From positions 9,357-17,079 of the forward strand of contig PKXI01000207.1 in NCBI GenBank assembly GCA_003133425.1: 7,723 bases of DNA, in the 5' to 3' direction. The DNA comes from Acidobacteriaceae bacterium. Lineage in GTDB: Bacteria; Acidobacteriota; Terriglobia; Terriglobales; Acidobacteriaceae. A model generated the notes under the pieces. The model ran no database searches. It worked only from the letters and a program-made list of their open reading frames with translations, and had not been told where the DNA came from. The position numbers and the translations under genes were made by a program. This document shows, one piece after another, positions 6,763-7,723 of this stretch. Numbering within the stretch: position 1 is the first letter of the stretch; every line of letters begins with the position of its first letter.

Positions 6763-7599
6763 CTAATTCGGCGACGGTTCCTTAACACGATCAATAACAA
6801 GAACGTCCACGGGAGCTTTGGCTGCATTCAGTTTCAATCCGAGCTGCTCTCGAATCGCCGTGTAAATATCTGGTGGGGCGCTTGGGTCATTCCCGGCCGT
6901 CGACCCTTCCGGCGTCCACCGCAAAACGAAGTCGTATCTGTCTCTCAGCCCCGTTTGATCCACCACGGGTCGATCCAAAAAGGCCGCCTGCATTCCGTTG
7001 GCAAAGTCCTCCATGGAAGCATTTCTTACGGTCAGAACTACTGATCCCGCATACGAAAAATTCGTGCCATCCGTCGGCAGCCGATCTGTTTTGGTTAGCT
7101 TCGGGCCATTCTTGTCTGCAGTCAGCGTGTAGACGGAAAGTTCCTTCATTTCGTGGTGGAACGCGAACTGAAAGCGGTCGGCGAGAAGTTTTTGGAAAAG
7201 AAGTTTCATCTGGGCACGATTCGGTTTACCTTCCGTGCCTGGTACTCCATCCAGATCAAATCGTGCCGTGGCCAACCACGACGGCCCATTTACGATCTGC
7301 TTTGTGTGAACTCCGTAGGCAAGCGAAATCAGATCGTCGAGATCGATACTTCTAGCGATGACATGGCGTCCCTTGACAGTGAAAAACGTGCCGCTGAGAA
7401 CGCCTGGGTCGCTTGGCTTGATCGTAACGACTTCAAATTCCGGGGAAGTGCCAACAGCTGTTGCAGCCTGCGCCCATATGCCCTGCGGCATTGGCACGCT
7501 CATGAAGAAAGCAGCAAACAGAATCACGGGATATCGGGTCCTGCTCAATTTCTGCTCCGGAATTGCGACATACGGAAGCTTCCTGGCCGCCTCCTGCAT
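6763..7599 (-). CDS. TIGR03435-family (DUF3738) exported protein
   Basis: A member of the TIGR03435 soil-bacterial family, greatly expanded in Acidobacteriota; its biochemical role is unknown. From the ATG at 7599 it has 278 residues. Family landmarks appear in order: FEVVTIKPSDPG (55-66), RSIDLDDLISLAYGV (83-97), GPSWLATARFDLDG (105-118 region), MKLLFQKLLADRFQFAFHHE (111-130), ELSVYTLTADKNGPKL (133-148), DRPVVDQTGLRDRYDFVLRWTPEG (from 199), IYTAIREQLGLKL (235-247) and the closing VDVLVIDRVKEPSPN. Length and both ends are normal for the family. The start is ambiguous. The ATG at 7599 has GGGGTGA upstream but gives a long 23-residue stretch before the hydrophobic core. A TTG at 7548 has GGAG six bases before it and gives a more ordinary signal peptide (SRTRYPVILFAAFFMSVP... 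ending near WAQA). GC looks lower than in ftsK (a hand count of 7381-7440 gives 31 of 60). Confidence 0.92.
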   Translation of the reverse strand: MQEAARKLPYVAIPEQKLSRTRYPVILFAAFFMSVPMPQGIWAQAATAVGTSPEFEVVTIKPSDPGVLSGTFFTVKGRHVIARSIDLDDLISLAYGVHTKQIVNGPSWLATARFDLDGVPGTEGKPNRAQMKLLFQKLLADRFQFAFHHEMKELSVYTLTADKNGPKLTKTDRLPTDGTNFSYAGSVVLTVRNASMEDFANGMQAAFLDRPVVDQTGLRDRYDFVLRWTPEGSTAGNDPSAPPDIYTAIREQLGLKLNAAKAPVDVLVIDRVKEPSPN

Positions 7600-7614
7600 G
7601 GCTTCACCCCATTA

Positions 7615-7626
7615 CTACAGTTGTAG
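7615..7626. promoter_or_regulatory. BlaI/MecI-like operator (inverted repeat) upstream of the TIGR03435-family gene
   Basis: CTACA-GT-TGTAG is a perfect five-base inverted repeat around a two-base centre and contains TACA-NN-TGTA, the core reported for BlaI/MecI-family repressor operators. It ends 15 bases before the ATG at 7599 and 66 bases before the alternative TTG. On the minus strand a poor promoter (CAGACT, 16 bases, TGTAGT) overlaps it, so a bound repressor could block transcription. The link to BlaI is inference; no repressor gene is in the window. Acidobacterial TIGR03435 genes are, from what I recall, often neighbours of BlaI and BlaR1/M56 genes. Confidence 0.45.
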
Positions 7627-7723
7627 ATAAGTGGTAGTCTGGATTTGCTCTGGTTTTGATTCTCCGTTCTTTTCTATGGAGAAGCGGCTATCTGGATGGA
7701 GGCGTGAGTTGTTGCGGGCGCAT
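7627..7723. other. Right-edge region, no supportable gene
   Basis: Bases 7627-7723 hold no clear gene. On the plus strand an ATG at 7676 stays open to the edge for 16 codons (MEKRLSGWRRELLRAH), but no ribosome binding site precedes it (a pyrimidine run does). On the minus strand short frames enter from the right and stop at 7688-7690 and 7615-7617, so the 3' end of an upstream minus-strand gene is also possible. An imperfect partner of the operator, GTGGTAGT, lies at 7631-7638. Confidence 0.3.

Noticed and set aside
7676..7723. Divergent gene starting at ATG 7676 and running off the right edge
   Set aside because: Only 16 codons are visible and a pyrimidine run rather than a ribosome binding site precedes the ATG, so it is too little to call.
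1..7723. A novel multi-gene defence, mobile or biosynthetic system
   Set aside because: The genes are an FtsK end, three separate secreted proteins and a TIGR03435 protein on mixed strands with their own signals. No nuclease, transposase, recombinase, toxin-antitoxin pair, tandem repeat array or biosynthetic enzyme set is visible.

Overview
The window looks like a chromosomal stretch from a soil-type Acidobacteriota, probably of the Terriglobia/Acidobacteriaceae kind. This is an inference from three things: a TIGR03435/DUF3738 protein (a family strongly expanded in that phylum), GC-rich codon use in the housekeeping gene at the left edge, and a series of secreted beta-propeller-like proteins of the sort common in these genomes. 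No rRNA, tRNA, CRISPR array, transposase or integrase was recognised.

Layout. The left edge holds the 3' part of an FtsK/SpoIIIE-type DNA translocase gene (1-918, +). It is followed after 50 bases by a secreted YVTN-like beta-propeller protein (969-2276, +). A 293-base gap comes next, with a small hairpin-plus-T terminator, a GC-rich repeat-like patch with a perfect palindrome, a possible promoter, and a 24-codon leader ORF whose stop overlaps the next start as ATGA. Then comes a large secreted heparinase II/III-family polysaccharide lyase (2570-4735, +). Convergent to it, with only 18 bases between the stop codons, is a secreted protein of unknown function with an N-terminal beta-rich module, a proline-rich linker and a propeller-like C-terminal half (4754-6643, -). 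Upstream of that gene is a perfect TATAAT box. Last is a TIGR03435-family exported protein (6763-7599, -), preceded by a TACA-GT-TGTA inverted repeat that resembles the operators of BlaI/MecI-family repressors. The final 124 bases hold that regulatory region and no gene that can be supported.

How the genes relate. ftsK is a chromosome-segregation gene and is probably unrelated in function to the rest. The other four products all carry signal peptides and would act in the periplasm, on the surface or outside the cell. The lyase is the only one for which a reaction class can be named (elimination cleavage of a uronic-acid-containing polysaccharide). No multi-gene system can be demonstrated here. 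The points most worth follow-up are the BlaI-like operator at the right edge, the overlapping leader ORF before the lyase, and the unassigned 629-residue two-module protein.
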